Below, one piece after another: positions 1 to 13,641 of a DNA stretch of 64,000 nt. Origin of the DNA: Bacillus thuringiensis (GTDB lineage Bacteria > Bacillota > Bacilli > Bacillales > Bacillaceae_G); contig NZ_CP012099.1 of NCBI RefSeq assembly GCF_001182785.1, positions 302,501 to 366,500 on the forward strand. Reading direction: 5' to 3'. Made by a program: the position numbers and the translations under genes. How positions within the stretch are numbered: the stretch's first letter is position 1; each line of letters begins with the position of its first letter. The notes below the pieces were generated by a model. The model saw only the letters and a list, made by a program, of their open reading frames with translations. It did not search any database and was not told the origin of the DNA.

Positions 1-3255
<3,255 letters not shown>

Positions 3256-3303
3256 ATAATATGTAGCAATGTTATCTAGTTTTGAAGGAATATGCCTTCA
3301 TAG

Positions 3304-3419
3304 TTTGGTGATGATGGCAGAGAGGTCACACCCGTTCCCATACCGAACACGGAAGTTAAGCTCTCTAGCGCCGATGGTAGTTGGGACCTTGTCCCTGTGA
3401 GAGTAGGACGTCGCCAAGC
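3304..3419 (+). rRNA. rrf: 5S ribosomal RNA
   Basis: This is a 116-nt gene with the conserved CCCATACCGAACACGGAAGTTAAG loop region (quoted in parts: CCGAACACGG, AGTTAAGC). Its termini TTTGGTGATGATGGC and GACGTCGCCAAGC pair as helix I. It follows the 23S gene by about 48 nt, as in a standard 16S-23S-5S operon. Confidence 0.96.
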
Positions 3420-3420
3420 A

Positions 3421-3452
3421 AAAACCTAAGTCGTTTCGACTTAGGTTTTTTT
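3421..3452 (+). terminator. rrn operon terminator
   Basis: An AAACCTAAGTCG / CGACTTAGGTTT perfect stem with a TTT loop is followed by a T run, immediately after the 5S gene. This is a textbook rho-independent terminator ending the rRNA operon. Confidence 0.95.
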
Positions 3453-3462
3453 GTGTTTATTT

Positions 3463-3960
3463 TTATTTACCGAATGTTATAATCCATAAATTTAATAACG
3501 CTAAAGACGAAAAAAGAATGAAATAGAGACTGTTTAAAATAATAGCAATGATTTTTTGTGTTCCTGATTTTCCTAATGCCGCTAAAGTAATACTTAAAAT
3601 AGAACACATTATTTCTATCATAAGTATATATTTTAAATAATGAGATGCTATAAATAAGTATTCAATAATTACAACAATTACTGCGATAGAAAAAATAAAT
3701 AGGATAATAGCGTAGTTCTTTCTCTCACGTTTATCCTCCTTAGAAATTAAATCGTTATAATAAAAGTTCTATTGATGTGTAGAATACAAGAGTGTACATA
3801 TTTTGATTTAAAACATACTGAAGTACTATATAAACGATTATAAGTAAATAGATCTCTAGAAATATATATTCTAATTCCCTTTTCTTCTTGCATATAGTTG
3901 CAATTCTTCTTTTGAATATAACTAAAACACGAACGTTATTGACTACTAATAAAAAAACAT
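3463..3960 (-). pseudogene. Frameshifted small membrane-protein gene remnant
   Basis: On the minus strand two open frames run end to end. The 5' part (from about 3960 to 3755) encodes a basic segment followed by a hydrophobic stretch (YLLIIVYIVLQYVL). The 3' part (about 3768 to 3463) encodes a charged linker (KEDKRERKNY) and at least three hydrophobic segments (IILFIFSIAVIVVIIEYLF, then IEIMCSILSITLAAL, then IILNSLYFILFSSLALLNL). The 3' frame has no ATG/GTG/TTG before its first hydrophobic segment, and the 5' frame would have an ATG only if a T7 run at 3951-3957 had one more base. A one-base change in the overlap would fuse the two into one protein of roughly 160 residues. I infer an integral membrane protein broken by indels. 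The family is not recognised. A strong AGGAGG at 3731-3740 is read here as part of the coding linker, because the GTG behind it closes after 16 codons. Confidence 0.45.
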
Positions 3961-3968
3961 TCGATTAT
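3924..3968 (+). promoter_or_regulatory. Putative PurR box pair
   Basis: A CGAAC core (3930-3934) and an inverted ATTCG core (3959-3963) are separated by about 18 nt between 13-bp boxes, just upstream of the pur promoter -35. The Bacillus PurBox consensus (AWWWCCGAACWWT, as two inverted copies spaced 16-17 nt) is matched only partly, with two to three mismatches per box. The position and geometry suggest PurR control. Confidence 0.5.
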
Positions 3969-3971
3969 TTA

Positions 3972-4001
3972 TTGACATCGTTTATGAAATATTGTTAATA
4001 T
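3972..4001 (+). promoter_or_regulatory. pur operon sigma-A promoter
   Basis: A perfect -35 TTGACA (3972-3977) is followed after 18 nt by TAATAT (3996-4001) as -10. Transcription would start around 4008, some 18 nt before the guanine aptamer. This is the only promoter-like sequence between the rRNA terminator and purE. Confidence 0.7.
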
Positions 4002-4025
4002 AGCCATAGAAACAATAATATAAGA

Positions 4026-4094
4026 CCTCATATAATCGCGGGGATATGGCCTGCAAGTCTCTACCTAACGACCGTTATTCGTTAGACTATGAGG
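4026..4094 (+). ncRNA. Guanine riboswitch aptamer of the pur operon
   Basis: This purine-riboswitch fold is complete. P1 is CCTCAT/ATGAGG, P2 is GCGGG/CCTGC around the loop GATATGG, and P3 is CTAACG/CGTTAG. The conserved junction pieces TATAATCGCG, GTCTCTACC and GACTATG are present. The specificity base (position 74 in xpt numbering) is C at 4087, which marks guanine rather than adenine binding. It lies between promoter and purE and should lower pur transcription when guanine or hypoxanthine is abundant. Confidence 0.95.
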
Positions 4095-4135
4095 GAAAGT
4101 CACTCGGTATTTTTCTATTCACAAGGGATACGTAT

Positions 4136-4196
4136 GCCTGAGTAGAGCGCTTTCTCTCATAGTAAAAGAGAAACTGTTCTATTTCAGGCTTTTTTT
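4136..4196 (+). terminator. Riboswitch-controlled terminator before purE
   Basis: The stem GCCTGA (4136-4141) / TCAGGC (4184-4189), extended by TAGA/TCTA, is followed by seven T. The inner segment CTCATAGT (4156-4163) is exactly complementary to ACTATGAG (4086-4093) of the aptamer P1 strand, giving the competing antiterminator. Ligand-bound aptamer would free the terminator. Confidence 0.92.
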
Positions 4197-4219
4197 ATTT
4201 GAATCGGGGGGATTCTAAT

Positions 4220-4705
4220 ATGAAATCACTAGTTGGAGTCATAATGGGAAGTACGTCAGACTGGGAAACAATGAAATATGCTTGTGACATTTTAGATGAA
4301 TTAAATATACCGTATGAGAAAAAGGTTGTATCCGCTCATCGGACTCCGGATTATATGTTTGAATATGCAGAGACGGCTCGTGAACGTGGATTGAAGGTTA
4401 TTATTGCTGGAGCTGGTGGAGCAGCACATTTACCAGGAATGGTTGCAGCGAAGACAAATCTTCCTGTAATTGGAGTTCCAGTTCAATCAAAAGCATTAAA
4501 CGGCTTAGATTCATTATTATCCATCGTCCAAATGCCAGGGGGTGTTCCAGTTGCAACTGTTGCAATTGGTAAAGCCGGTTCAACGAATGCTGGATTACTT
4601 GCTGCACAAATACTTGGATCATTCTATGATGATATACATGATGCATTAGAATTGAGACGAGAAGCGATTGAAAAAGATGTGCGTGAAGGTAGTGAGCTAG
4701 TATGA
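4220..4705 (+). CDS. purE: N5-carboxyaminoimidazole ribonucleotide mutase PurE
   Basis: PurE converts N5-CAIR to CAIR in purine synthesis, acting with PurK. The 161-residue protein is a typical class I PurE: GSTSDW at residues 10-15, the SAHRTP motif at 38-43 with the catalytic His, and [10 protein letters not shown] at 64-73. The ATG at 4220 is chosen because GGGGGGAT sits about 8 nt upstream; an in-frame TTG 21 nt earlier lacks such a site and would place the start in the terminator U-tract. It is the first gene of the pur operon, directly behind the riboswitch terminator, and overlaps purK by four bases (ATGA). Confidence 0.97.
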   Translation: MKSLVGVIMGSTSDWETMKYACDILDELNIPYEKKVVSAHRTPDYMFEYAETARERGLKVIIAGAGGAAHLPGMVAAKTNLPVIGVPVQSKALNGLDSLLSIVQMPGGVPVATVAIGKAGSTNAGLLAAQILGSFYDDIHDALELRREAIEKDVREGSELV

Positions 4706-5853
4706 CGAGAATCATTTTACCTGGAAAAACAATCGGCATTATTGGAGGCGGCCAGCTAGGAAGAATGATGGCATTGGCAGCCAAGGAGATGGGATATAAA
4801 ATTGCTGTTTTAGATCCTACAAAGCATTCACCATGTGCACAAGTTGCTGATATTGAAATTGTTGCACCGTATGACGATTTAAAGGCAATTCAGCATTTAG
4901 CAGAGATAAGTGATGTTGTCACATATGAATTTGAGAATATTGATTATAGATGTTTACAATGGCTTGAAAAACATGCTTACTTGCCACAAGGTAGTCAGTT
5001 GTTAAATACAACGCAAAATCGTTTTACAGAAAAGAATGCGATTGAGAAAGCTGGGTTACCAGTAGCAACGTATAGATTAGTTCAAAATCAAGATCAGCTT
5101 ACAGAAGCAATTGCTGAGTTATCATTCCCTTCCGTCTTAAAAACGACGACAGGTGGATATGATGGGAAAGGGCAAGTTGTTTTAAGAAGTGAGGCTGATG
5201 TTGAGACAGCAAGAAATCTTGTGGATAAAGCAGAGTGTATTTTAGAGAAATGGGTGCCTTTTGAAAAAGAAGTATCTGTTATTGTGATTCGTAGTGTAAG
5301 TGGTGAAACGAAAGTGTTTCCAGTAGCAGAAAATATTCATGTAAATAACATTTTACATGAATCTATCGTTCCAGCTCGCATTACAGAAGAGCTTTCTCAA
5401 AAAGCAATTGCTTATGCAAAGGTACTTGCGGATGAATTAAAACTTGTGGGAACACTAGCAGTAGAGATGTTTGCTACAACTAATGGTGAGATTTACATTA
5501 ATGAATTAGCACCAAGACCTCACAATTCAGGACACTACACACAGGATGCATGTGAAACGAGTCAATTTGGTCAACATATTCGAGCAATCTGTAATTTACC
5601 TCTAGGAGAAACAAATTTGTTAAAACCAGTTGTCATGGTAAACATTTTAGGCGAACATATAGAAGGGGTCCTAAGACAAGTGAATAGACTAACCGGGTGC
5701 TATTTACACTTGTATGGAAAAGAAGAAGCAAAAGCACAGCGAAAAATGGGGCATGTTAATATTTTAAATGATAATATTGAAGTTGCTCTAGAAAAAGCGA
5801 AGAGTTTGCATATTTGGGACCATCAAGAACAACTGTTGGAGGGAAAAAGATGA
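4702..5853 (+). CDS. purK: N5-carboxyaminoimidazole ribonucleotide synthase PurK
   Basis: PurK is an ATP-grasp enzyme that makes N5-CAIR from AIR, bicarbonate and ATP. The 383-residue protein opens with a Rossmann-like [13 protein letters not shown] near residues 12-24. It carries the ATP-grasp loop [11 protein letters not shown] in the middle and the metal-binding [26 protein letters not shown] segment. Start and stop overlap both neighbours by ATGA (purE before, purB after), indicating translational coupling. Length and motif order match the family. Confidence 0.97.
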   Translation: MTRIILPGKTIGIIGGGQLGRMMALAAKEMGYKIAVLDPTKHSPCAQVADIEIVAPYDDLKAIQHLAEISDVVTYEFENIDYRCLQWLEKHAYLPQGSQLLNTTQNRFTEKNAIEKAGLPVATYRLVQNQDQLTEAIAELSFPSVLKTTTGGYDGKGQVVLRSEADVETARNLVDKAECILEKWVPFEKEVSVIVIRSVSGETKVFPVAENIHVNNILHESIVPARITEELSQKAIAYAKVLADELKLVGTLAVEMFATTNGEIYINELAPRPHNSGHYTQDACETSQFGQHIRAICNLPLGETNLLKPVVMVNILGEHIEGVLRQVNRLTGCYLHLYGKEEAKAQRKMGHVNILNDNIEVALEKAKSLHIWDHQEQLLEGKR

Positions 5854-7157
5854 TTAGTCGTTATACACGCCCTGAAATGGGTGCGATTTGGACGGAAGAG
5901 AACAAATTTAAAGCGTGGTTAGAAGTTGAGATTTTAGCTTGTGAAGCATGGGCTGAGCTTGGCGACATTCCAAAAGAAGATGTTAAAAAAATTCGTGAAC
6001 ATGCATCATTTGATATTGATCGTATTTATGAAATTGAAAAAGAAACACGTCATGACGTAGTTGCATTCACTCGTGCTGTATCAGAAACGCCGACATTAGG
6101 CGAAGAACGTAAATGGGTTCATTACGGTTTAACATCTACAGACGTAGTAGATACAGCATTATCTTACATCTTAAAACAAGCGAATGAAATCATATTAAAA
6201 GACTTAGAGAACTTTGTAAGCATTTTAGCTAACAAAGCGAAAGAGCATAAATACACAATCATGATGGGAAGAACACACGGTGTTCATGCAGAACCAACGA
6301 CATTTGGTTTAAAACTTGGTCTTTGGTATGAAGAGATGAAACGTAACGTAGAGCGTTTCAAACAAGCTGCTGATACAGTTCGTGTTGGTAAACTATCTGG
6401 TGCAGTTGGTACATATGCAAATATCGATCCATTCGTAGAAAAATATGTTTGTGAAAACTTAGGATTAGAAGCAGCACCAATTTCAACACAAACATTGCAA
6501 CGTGATCGTCACGCACACTACATGTCGACACTTGCATTAATCGCAACATCTATCGAAAAGATGGCAGTTGAGATTCGTGGTTTACAAAAGAGTGAAACAC
6601 GTGAAGTTGAAGAGGCTTTCGCAAAAGGTCAAAAAGGTTCTTCTGCAATGCCGCATAAACGTAATCCAATTGGTTCTGAAAATATGACTGGTTTAGCTCG
6701 TGTTATCCGCGGTTATATGATGACAGCTTATGAGAATGTTCCATTATGGCATGAGCGTGACATTTCTCACTCTTCAGCAGAACGTGTAATTTTACCAGAT
6801 GCTACAATCGCATTAAATTACATGTTAAATCGCTTTGGTAATATCGTTAAAAACTTAACTGTATACCCAGAGAATATGAAACGCAATATGACAAGAACAT
6901 ACGGCTTAATTTATTCTCAGCGCGTAATGCTTACACTAATCGACAAAGGTATGGTACGTGAAGAAGCTTATGATATCGTACAGCCTAAAGCGATGGAAGC
7001 TTGGGAAACACAAGTACAATTTAAAGAGCTTGTTGAAGCTGATGAGCGTATTACAAGTAAGTTAACACAAGAAGAAATTAATGAATGCTTCAACTATGAG
7101 CATCATATGCAACATGTTGATACAATCTTTGAACGCCTTGGATTAAACGAAGCGTAA
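5850..7157 (+). CDS. purB: Adenylosuccinate lyase PurB
   Basis: PurB splits SAICAR to AICAR and adenylosuccinate to AMP, both releasing fumarate. The protein (435 aa) has the fumarase/aspartase superfamily signature [11 protein letters not shown] at about residues 263-273, plus conserved TSTDVVDTA and [15 protein letters not shown] segments. The ATG at 5850 is supported by GGAGGG upstream and by the Bacillus-type N-terminus [11 protein letters not shown]. An in-frame upstream ATG lies inside purK and is not used here. It overlaps purK by ATGA and is followed by a strong hairpin before purC. Confidence 0.97.
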   Translation: MISRYTRPEMGAIWTEENKFKAWLEVEILACEAWAELGDIPKEDVKKIREHASFDIDRIYEIEKETRHDVVAFTRAVSETPTLGEERKWVHYGLTSTDVVDTALSYILKQANEIILKDLENFVSILANKAKEHKYTIMMGRTHGVHAEPTTFGLKLGLWYEEMKRNVERFKQAADTVRVGKLSGAVGTYANIDPFVEKYVCENLGLEAAPISTQTLQRDRHAHYMSTLALIATSIEKMAVEIRGLQKSETREVEEAFAKGQKGSSAMPHKRNPIGSENMTGLARVIRGYMMTAYENVPLWHERDISHSSAERVILPDATIALNYMLNRFGNIVKNLTVYPENMKRNMTRTYGLIYSQRVMLTLIDKGMVREEAYDIVQPKAMEAWETQVQFKELVEADERITSKLTQEEINECFNYEHHMQHVDTIFERLGLNEA

Positions 7158-7166
7158 AATTTCATA

Positions 7167-7200
7167 TGGCACAGAATAGAGTCATTCTGTGCCATTCTTT
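7167..7200 (+). terminator. Hairpin between purB and purC
   Basis: A perfect 11-bp stem TGGCACAGAAT / ATTCTGTGCCA with a 6-nt loop is followed by TTCTTTAT. The T tract is interrupted, so it may be a weak or partial terminator, or an mRNA processing/stability element inside the operon, rather than a full stop. Confidence 0.6.
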
Positions 7201-7245
7201 ATAAAAACATTATTCACATTTTTCAAACTACAGGGGGCTTGCGAA

Positions 7246-7965
7246 ATGCAAAAGCTAGAATTGCTGTATGAAGGTAAGGCAAAAAGAATTTATCGTACAG
7301 AATCAGCAGATATGGTTTGGGTAGAGTACAAAGATAGTGCGACTGCTTTCAATGGGGAGAAAAAAGAGACGATTACAGGAAAAGGTCGTTTGAACAATGA
7401 GATTACAACTTTATTGTTCAGAAAGTTACAAGAAGTAGGAATTAAAACACATTTTGTTGAGAAGTTATCTGAAACAGAACAACTTGTTAAAAAAGTGAGT
7501 ATTATTCCTTTAGAAGTTGTCACAAGAAATGTAATTGCAGGAAGTCTTTCAAAACGATTAGGAATGGAAGAGGGAACTGTACTTGCAGAACCAATCGTAG
7601 AATTTTACTTCAAAGATGATGATTTAGGAGATCCACTTGTAACGGAAGATCATATTCGTGTATTAAACGTTGCATCGCCAGAGCAAGTAAGTGTATTACG
7701 AAATATGGCTCTACAAATCAATCAAGTGTTGATTGATCATTTCGCAAGCTGTCGCGTAAGATTAGTAGATTTCAAATTAGAGTTTGGTGTAACGGAAGAA
7801 GGAGAAATCATTTTAGCGGATGAAATTTCACCAGATACTTGTCGTTTATGGGATGAAACGAGCAATGAAAAGTTTGATAAAGACGTATTCCGTCGCGATC
7901 TTGGAAATTTAACAGATGCTTATGAAGAGATTTTAAAACGTTTAGGGGGAATTTCACATGTATAA
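7246..7965 (+). CDS. purC: Phosphoribosylaminoimidazole-succinocarboxamide synthase PurC
   Basis: PurC (SAICAR synthetase) joins CAIR and aspartate using ATP. The 239-residue protein shows the family landmarks: the N-terminal LLYEGKAKRIYRT, the VVTRNVIAGS segment mid-protein, and DFKLEFG followed by LADEISPDTCRLWD. The ATG at 7246 follows AGGGGGC by a normal spacing; earlier in-frame starts fall within the preceding hairpin region. Its 3' end overlaps purS by 8 bases, indicating coupling. Confidence 0.97.
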   Translation: MQKLELLYEGKAKRIYRTESADMVWVEYKDSATAFNGEKKETITGKGRLNNEITTLLFRKLQEVGIKTHFVEKLSETEQLVKKVSIIPLEVVTRNVIAGSLSKRLGMEEGTVLAEPIVEFYFKDDDLGDPLVTEDHIRVLNVASPEQVSVLRNMALQINQVLIDHFASCRVRLVDFKLEFGVTEEGEIILADEISPDTCRLWDETSNEKFDKDVFRRDLGNLTDAYEEILKRLGGISHV

Positions 7966-8212
7966 AGTTAAGGTATATGTAACATTAAGAGAAAGCGTAT
8001 TAGATCCACAAGGAACAGCGGTAAAAGGAGCACTTCATAGTCTTTCATTCACAGAAGTACAAGACGTTCGAATCGGAAAGTACATGGAATTAACGATTGA
8101 TAAATCTGTATCTGATTTAGATAGCAAGGTAAAAGAAATGTGTGAAAAACTATTAGCGAACGTTGTAATGGAAGACTTCCGTTATGAAGTTGAGGAGGTT
8201 GTCGCACAGTGA
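7958..8212 (+). CDS. purS: FGAM synthase subunit PurS
   Basis: PurS is the small bridging subunit of the three-part Gram-positive formylglycinamidine ribonucleotide synthase, holding PurQ and PurL together. The 84-residue product ([19 protein letters not shown] start, VRIGKYMEL in the middle) is typical in length and sequence. It overlaps both purC and purQ, so synthesis of the three subunits is translationally linked. Confidence 0.95.
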   Translation: MYKVKVYVTLRESVLDPQGTAVKGALHSLSFTEVQDVRIGKYMELTIDKSVSDLDSKVKEMCEKLLANVVMEDFRYEVEEVVAQ

Positions 8213-8892
8213 AATTTGCCGTAATAGTATTTCCGGGTTCGAACTGTGATGTCGATATGTTCCATGCAATTAAAGATGAGCTTGGCGAAGAAGTAGATTA
8301 CGTTTGGCACGATACAGAGAATTTAGATGAATATGATGCAATTTTATTACCAGGTGGATTCTCTTACGGTGACTACTTACGCTGCGGTGCTATTTCTCGC
8401 TTTGCTAATGCAATGAAAGCAGTGCAAAAAGCTGCTGAGCAAGGAAAGCCGATTTTAGGTGTATGTAATGGATTCCAGATTCTTGTTGAATCAGGATTAC
8501 TACCAGGAGCGTTAATGAGAAACGAAAACTTAAAGTTTATGTGTCGCACTGTTCAGTTGCGTGTTGAAAATAATGAAACGATGTTTACATCACAATATGA
8601 AAAAGATGAAGTAATCAATATTCCAATCGCTCATGGTGAGGGGAATTACTATTGTGACGAAGCGACTCTTAAAAGATTAGAAGAGAATAATCAAATTGCA
8701 TTCCGTTACATAGAAAACCCTAACGGTAGCGTTTCAGATATTGCTGGTATTGTAAACGAAAAAGGAAATGTACTTGGTATGATGCCACACCCAGAGCGTG
8801 CTGTAGATGAATTACTTGGCGGTGCTGAAGGGTTAAAAGTCTTTCAATCTATCTTAAAACAGTGGAGGGAAACATATGTCGTTAATGCTTGA
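8209..8892 (+). CDS. purQ: FGAM synthase glutaminase subunit PurQ
   Basis: PurQ is the class I glutamine amidotransferase subunit that supplies ammonia to PurL. The 227-residue protein has the nucleophile elbow GVCNGFQ with Cys86, the [11 protein letters not shown] segment before it, and the His/Glu pair in MMPHPERA near residue 195. Translation starts at GTG, which overlaps the purS stop (GTGA), with GAGGAGG upstream. Its last 17 bases overlap purL. Confidence 0.97.
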   Translation: MKFAVIVFPGSNCDVDMFHAIKDELGEEVDYVWHDTENLDEYDAILLPGGFSYGDYLRCGAISRFANAMKAVQKAAEQGKPILGVCNGFQILVESGLLPGALMRNENLKFMCRTVQLRVENNETMFTSQYEKDEVINIPIAHGEGNYYCDEATLKRLEENNQIAFRYIENPNGSVSDIAGIVNEKGNVLGMMPHPERAVDELLGGAEGLKVFQSILKQWRETYVVNA

Positions 8893-11095
8893 ACCAAATC
8901 CAACACAAATTAAAGAAGAGCGTATATATGCGGAAATGGGGCTAACAGACGAAGAGTTTGCCATGGTTGAAAAGATTTTAGGTCGTCTGCCAAATTATAC
9001 AGAAACAGGGTTATTCTCTGTAATGTGGTCTGAACATTGTAGTTATAAAAATTCAAAACCAGTTCTTCGTAAGTTTCCAACGACAGGCGAGCGCGTTCTG
9101 CAAGGACCTGGAGAAGGTGCTGGAATTGTAGATATCGGTGATAATCAAGCTGTTGTATTTAAAATGGAAAGTCATAACCATCCTTCAGCTATTGAACCAT
9201 ATCAAGGAGCAGCAACAGGTGTTGGTGGTATTATTCGTGACGTATTCTCTATGGGAGCACGTCCGGTAGCTCTATTAAACTCACTTCGTTTCGGTGAATT
9301 ACAGTCACCACGTGTGAAATATTTATTCGAAGAAGTAGTAGCGGGAATTGCAGGATACGGTAACTGCATCGGTATTCCGACTGTTGGCGGCGAAGTACAA
9401 TTTGATCCATGTTATGAAGGAAATCCACTTGTAAATGCAATGTGCGTAGGTTTGATTAACCACGAAGATATTAAAAAAGGGCAAGCGCACGGTGCTGGTA
9501 ACACAGTAATGTACGTAGGAGCATCAACTGGTCGTGACGGTATTCACGGTGCAACATTCGCGTCGGAAGAACTATCTGAAAGCTCAGAAGCGAAACGTCC
9601 AGCGGTTCAAGTAGGGGATCCATTTATGGAAAAACTTCTTATTGAAGCGTGTTTAGAATTGATTCAATCTGATGCACTTGTTGGAATTCAAGATATGGGT
9701 GCGGCTGGTTTAACATCATCATCTGCAGAAATGGCAAGTAAAGCAGGAATGGGTATTGAAATGTACTTAGATGATGTACCACAACGTGAAACAGGAATGA
9801 CACCATATGAAATGATGCTATCTGAATCACAAGAGCGTATGTTAATTGTTGTGAAAAAAGGTAGAGAGCAAGAAATAGTAGATTTATTTGAGAAGTATGG
9901 TCTTGCAGCGGTTACGATGGGGAAAGTAACGGAAGATAAAATGCTTCGTTTATTCCATAAAGGTGAAAAGGTAGCTGAAGTTCCAGCAGATGCGTTAGCA
10001 GAAGAAGCACCAATTTATCATAAGCCTTCAAAAGAAGCGGCATACTTTGCTGAATTCCAAGCAATGAAAATGGAAACACCAAAAGTAGAAAATTATAAAG
10101 AAGCGTTATTCGCTCTATTACAACAACCAACAATTGCAAGTAAAGAGTGGGTATACGATCAATACGATTACCAAGTTCGCACAAGCACAGTGGTTACACC
10201 AGGTTCGGATGCAGCAGTTGTACGTGTACGCGGTACAGAAAAAGGATTAGCAATGACGACAGATTGTAACTCTCGCTACATTTATCTAGATCCAGAAATG
10301 GGCGGTAAAATTGCAGTAGCAGAGGCAGCGCGTAATATCGTATGTTCTGGCGGGGAGCCACTTGCAATTACAGATTGCTTAAACTTCGGTAACCCAGAAA
10401 AACCAGAAATCTTCTGGCAGATTGAGAAATCAGTAGACGGTATGAGTGAAGCTTGTCGCACATTACAAACACCAGTTATCGGCGGAAACGTATCGATGTA
10501 TAACGAGCGTAGTGGCGAAGCTGTATATCCAACACCAACTGTTGGGATGGTCGGACTTGTACATGACTTAAAACATGTAACAACACAAGAGTTTAAGCAA
10601 GCTGGTGATTTAGTTTATGTAATCGGTGAGACGAAAGCTGAGTTTGGCGGAAGTGAATTACAGAAAATGATTCACGGCAAAATTTTCGGTCAATCACCAA
10701 GTATTGATTTAGATGTAGAATTAAAACGCCAAAAACAAGTATTAGAAGCAATTCAAGCTGGTCTTGTTCAATCTGCACATGATGTTGCTGAAGGTGGCTT
10801 AGCAGTTGCAATTTCAGAAAGTGCGATTGGTGCTAAAGGCTTAGGTGCTACTGTGAAATTAGATGGAGAAGCAACAGCAGCATTATTCGCTGAATCACAG
10901 TCTCGCTTCGTGCTAACTGTAAAACGTGAAAATAAAGAGGCGTTTGAGAAAGTGGTAGAAGCAATCCAAGTTGGAGAAGTAACAAGTACAAATGAAGTAA
11001 CAATTCATAATGAAGAAAATGAAGTATTACTTACAGCAAATGTAGATGAAATGAGAAAGGCTTGGAAAGGGGCAATCCCATGCTTGCTGAAATAA
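8876..11095 (+). CDS. purL: FGAM synthase large subunit PurL
   Basis: PurL carries the ATP-dependent amidation of FGAR to FGAM. At 739 residues it is the small PurL type that needs separate PurS and PurQ, both encoded just upstream. Visible motifs are [11 protein letters not shown] near the N-terminus, [23 protein letters not shown] in parts, the [16 protein letters not shown] segment, and the second-half repeat with TDCNSRY and [19 protein letters not shown] precedes the ATG. It overlaps the start of purF by 16 bases. Confidence 0.97.
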   Translation: MSLMLEPNPTQIKEERIYAEMGLTDEEFAMVEKILGRLPNYTETGLFSVMWSEHCSYKNSKPVLRKFPTTGERVLQGPGEGAGIVDIGDNQAVVFKMESHNHPSAIEPYQGAATGVGGIIRDVFSMGARPVALLNSLRFGELQSPRVKYLFEEVVAGIAGYGNCIGIPTVGGEVQFDPCYEGNPLVNAMCVGLINHEDIKKGQAHGAGNTVMYVGASTGRDGIHGATFASEELSESSEAKRPAVQVGDPFMEKLLIEACLELIQSDALVGIQDMGAAGLTSSSAEMASKAGMGIEMYLDDVPQRETGMTPYEMMLSESQERMLIVVKKGREQEIVDLFEKYGLAAVTMGKVTEDKMLRLFHKGEKVAEVPADALAEEAPIYHKPSKEAAYFAEFQAMKMETPKVENYKEALFALLQQPTIASKEWVYDQYDYQVRTSTVVTPGSDAAVVRVRGTEKGLAMTTDCNSRYIYLDPEMGGKIAVAEAARNIVCSGGEPLAITDCLNFGNPEKPEIFWQIEKSVDGMSEACRTLQTPVIGGNVSMYNERSGEAVYPTPTVGMVGLVHDLKHVTTQEFKQAGDLVYVIGETKAEFGGSELQKMIHGKIFGQSPSIDLDVELKRQKQVLEAIQAGLVQSAHDVAEGGLAVAISESAIGAKGLGATVKLDGEATAALFAESQSRFVLTVKRENKEAFEKVVEAIQVGEVTSTNEVTIHNEENEVLLTANVDEMRKAWKGAIPCLLK

Positions 11096-12495
11096 AGGGG
11101 TTAAACGAAGAATGTGGCGTTTTCGGAATTTGGGGGCATGAAAATGCGGCACAAGTTTCATACTACGGATTGCACAGTTTACAGCACCGTGGGCAAGAAG
11201 GCGCAGGCATTGTCGTAAATAATGGGGAAAAAATCGTCGGTCACAAGGGGTTAGGTTTAATATCAGAAGTGTTTTCAAGAGGTGAGCTAGAAGGATTAAA
11301 TGGAAAATCAGCAATCGGACATGTACGATATGCAACAGCTGGTGGAAGTGAAGTTGCTAACGTTCAACCATTGTTGTTCCGTTTTTCCGATCATAGTATG
11401 GCGTTAGCTCATAACGGAAATTTAATTAATGCAAAAATGCTTCGCCGTGAATTAGAAGCAGAGGGCAGTATTTTTCAAACTAGTTCAGATACAGAAGTAC
11501 TTTTACATCTTATTAAACGTAGCACGAAAGATTCTTTAATTGAAAGTGTAAAAGAGGCTTTAAATAAAGTGAAAGGTGCGTTTGCGTATCTTTTACTAAC
11601 TGGAAATGAAATGATCGTTGCATTAGATCCGAATGGGTTCCGTCCGCTTTCAATTGGAAAGATGGGGGATGCTTACGTTGTAGCATCTGAAACATGTGCT
11701 TTTGATGTGGTAGGTGCAACATACATTCGTGATGTAGAACCGGGTGAATTACTTATCATTAATGATGAAGGAATTCACGTAGATCGTTTCACAAACGATG
11801 TAGAACATGCAATTTGTAGTATGGAATACATTTACTTTGCACGACCAGATTCTAATATTGCAGGCGTTAACGTTCATGCAGCACGTAAAAACATGGGGAA
11901 ACGTTTAGCGGCAGAAGCTCCTATTGAAGCAGATGTTGTTACTGGTGTACCAGATTCTAGTATTTCAGCTGCGATTGGCTATGCGGAGGCGACAGGTATT
12001 CCGTATGAGTTAGGATTAATTAAAAATCGTTACGTTGGACGTACGTTTATCCAACCTTCTCAAGAACTGCGCGAGCAAGGGGTAAAGATGAAGCTTTCCG
12101 CAGTAAGAGGTGTGGTTGAGGGGAAACGAGTTGTTATGATTGACGACTCTATCGTAAGAGGAACGACAAGTAAACGAATTGTTCGTATGCTTCGTGAAGC
12201 TGGAGCGACAGAAGTTCATGTAAGAATCGCTTCACCACCTCTGAAATATCCATGTTTCTATGGCATTGATATTCAAACGAGAAAAGAATTAATTGCAGCA
12301 AATAATACAGTAGAAGAAATCCGTGAAATGATCGGAGCAGATTCTTTAACATTTTTAAGCGAAGATGGATTAGTAGATGCAATTGGACGTCCATATGAAG
12401 GGAAATATGGCGGCTTATGTATGGCTTACTTTAATGGGGACTATCCAACAGCTCTTTATGATTATGAGCAAGAGCTTTTAGAAAGTATGAAATAA
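11080..12495 (+). CDS. purF: Amidophosphoribosyltransferase PurF
   Basis: PurF makes phosphoribosylamine from PRPP and glutamine, the first committed step of purine synthesis. With the ATG at 11080 (AAAGGGG upstream) an 11-residue propeptide [11 protein letters not shown] precedes CGVFG, so Cys12 becomes the N-terminal catalytic Cys after cleavage, as in B. subtilis. The PRPP-binding loop [14 protein letters not shown] is present. The enzyme is 471 aa. The B. subtilis enzyme binds a 4Fe-4S cluster through four Cys; here three are seen ([19 protein letters not shown], and Cys447 in GLCMAYF), but the last Cys of the usual CxxC is Tyr (codon TAC). Confidence 0.97.
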   Translation: MLAEIKGLNEECGVFGIWGHENAAQVSYYGLHSLQHRGQEGAGIVVNNGEKIVGHKGLGLISEVFSRGELEGLNGKSAIGHVRYATAGGSEVANVQPLLFRFSDHSMALAHNGNLINAKMLRRELEAEGSIFQTSSDTEVLLHLIKRSTKDSLIESVKEALNKVKGAFAYLLLTGNEMIVALDPNGFRPLSIGKMGDAYVVASETCAFDVVGATYIRDVEPGELLIINDEGIHVDRFTNDVEHAICSMEYIYFARPDSNIAGVNVHAARKNMGKRLAAEAPIEADVVTGVPDSSISAAIGYAEATGIPYELGLIKNRYVGRTFIQPSQELREQGVKMKLSAVRGVVEGKRVVMIDDSIVRGTTSKRIVRMLREAGATEVHVRIASPPLKYPCFYGIDIQTRKELIAANNTVEEIREMIGADSLTFLSEDGLVDAIGRPYEGKYGGLCMAYFNGDYPTALYDYEQELLESMK

Positions 12496-12508
12496 GAAAA
12501 GTGAAAAA

Positions 12509-12546
12509 AGCTTCTACTTCTTTTGATGTAGAAGCTAGCTTCTTTC
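12509..12546 (+). terminator. Hairpin between purF and purM
   Basis: A 9-bp stem AGCTTCTAC / GTAGAAGCT with a 10-nt loop is followed by AGCTTCTTTCTT. The T-rich tail is imperfect. It sits 14 nt after the purF stop and could partly terminate or protect the upstream mRNA segment. Confidence 0.55.
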
Positions 12547-12600
12547 TTAAAACGGCCCGCCCTGGATGGGGAGAAATTAAAAGACGAGGTGTAAATAACG

Positions 12601-13641
12601 ATGGCGAATGCATATAAGCAAGCAGGAGTAGATATTGAAGCTGGATATGAAGCGGTATCTCGCATGAAAAAACACGTACAAACAACTATGAGAAAAGAAG
12701 TACTAGGCGGTTTAGGCGGTTTTGGAGGTATGTTTGATCTATCAAAATTTGCATTAGAAGAACCTGTATTAGTATCTGGAACAGATGGCGTGGGAACAAA
12801 ATTGATGCTCGCTTTTATGGCAGATAAACATGACACAATTGGTATTGATGCAGTAGCAATGTGTGTAAATGATATTGTTGTCCAAGGAGCAGAGCCGCTT
12901 TTCTTCCTTGATTATATTGCTTGTGGTAAAGCTGAACCTAGTAAAATTGAAAACATCGTCAAAGGTATATCAGAGGGCTGTCGCCAAGCTGGTTGTGCAT
13001 TAATCGGTGGAGAAACAGCTGAAATGCCAGGAATGTATTCTACGGAAGAATATGATTTAGCTGGTTTTACAGTTGGGATTGTTGATAAAAAGAAAATTGT
13101 AACAGGTGAAAAGATTGAAGCTGGTCACGTGCTAATTGGCTTAGCATCTAGCGGTATTCATAGCAATGGTTACTCTTTAGTACGAAAAGTGTTACTAGAA
13201 GATGGAGAACTATCTTTAGAGCGTATTTATGGACGCTTAGAACTACCTCTTGGTGAAGAACTATTAAAACCAACGAAAATTTATGTCAAACCTATTTTAG
13301 AACTATTGAAGAAGCATGAAGTATACGGTATGGCGCATATTACAGGGGGCGGATTTATTGAAAATATCCCACGTATGTTGCCAGAAGGAATTGGTGCTGA
13401 GATTGAACTAGGATCTTGGAAAATTCAGCCGATCTTCCATTTACTTCAAGAAGTTGGAAAGCTGGAAGAGAAAGAAATGTTCAATATTTTTAACATGGGT
13501 ATTGGTATGGTAGTAGCAGTGAAGGAAGAAGATGCAAAAGATGTTGTTCGTCTTCTTGAAGAGCAAGGAGAAACGGCTCGTATTATTGGACGTACTGTAC
13601 AAGGAGCTGGCGTTACTTTTAATGGGGGCACAGCACTATGA
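12601..13641 (+). CDS. purM: Phosphoribosylformylglycinamidine cyclo-ligase PurM
   Basis: PurM (AIR synthetase) closes the imidazole ring using ATP. The 346-residue protein matches family length and shows [15 protein letters not shown], the [23 protein letters not shown] core, and [20 protein letters not shown] lies upstream of the ATG. It belongs to the pur operon behind a 105-nt gap from purF and is coupled to purN by an ATGA overlap. Confidence 0.97.
   Translation: MANAYKQAGVDIEAGYEAVSRMKKHVQTTMRKEVLGGLGGFGGMFDLSKFALEEPVLVSGTDGVGTKLMLAFMADKHDTIGIDAVAMCVNDIVVQGAEPLFFLDYIACGKAEPSKIENIVKGISEGCRQAGCALIGGETAEMPGMYSTEEYDLAGFTVGIVDKKKIVTGEKIEAGHVLIGLASSGIHSNGYSLVRKVLLEDGELSLERIYGRLELPLGEELLKPTKIYVKPILELLKKHEVYGMAHITGGGFIENIPRMLPEGIGAEIELGSWKIQPIFHLLQEVGKLEEKEMFNIFNMGIGMVVAVKEEDAKDVVRLLEEQGETARIIGRTVQGAGVTFNGGTAL

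Noticed and set aside
3463..3736. GTG start at 3736 with a strong AGGAGG upstream on the minus strand
   Set aside because: The frame closes after 16 codons. The hydrophobic reading is in another frame that begins upstream, so I treat the AGGAGG as coding sequence of the remnant.
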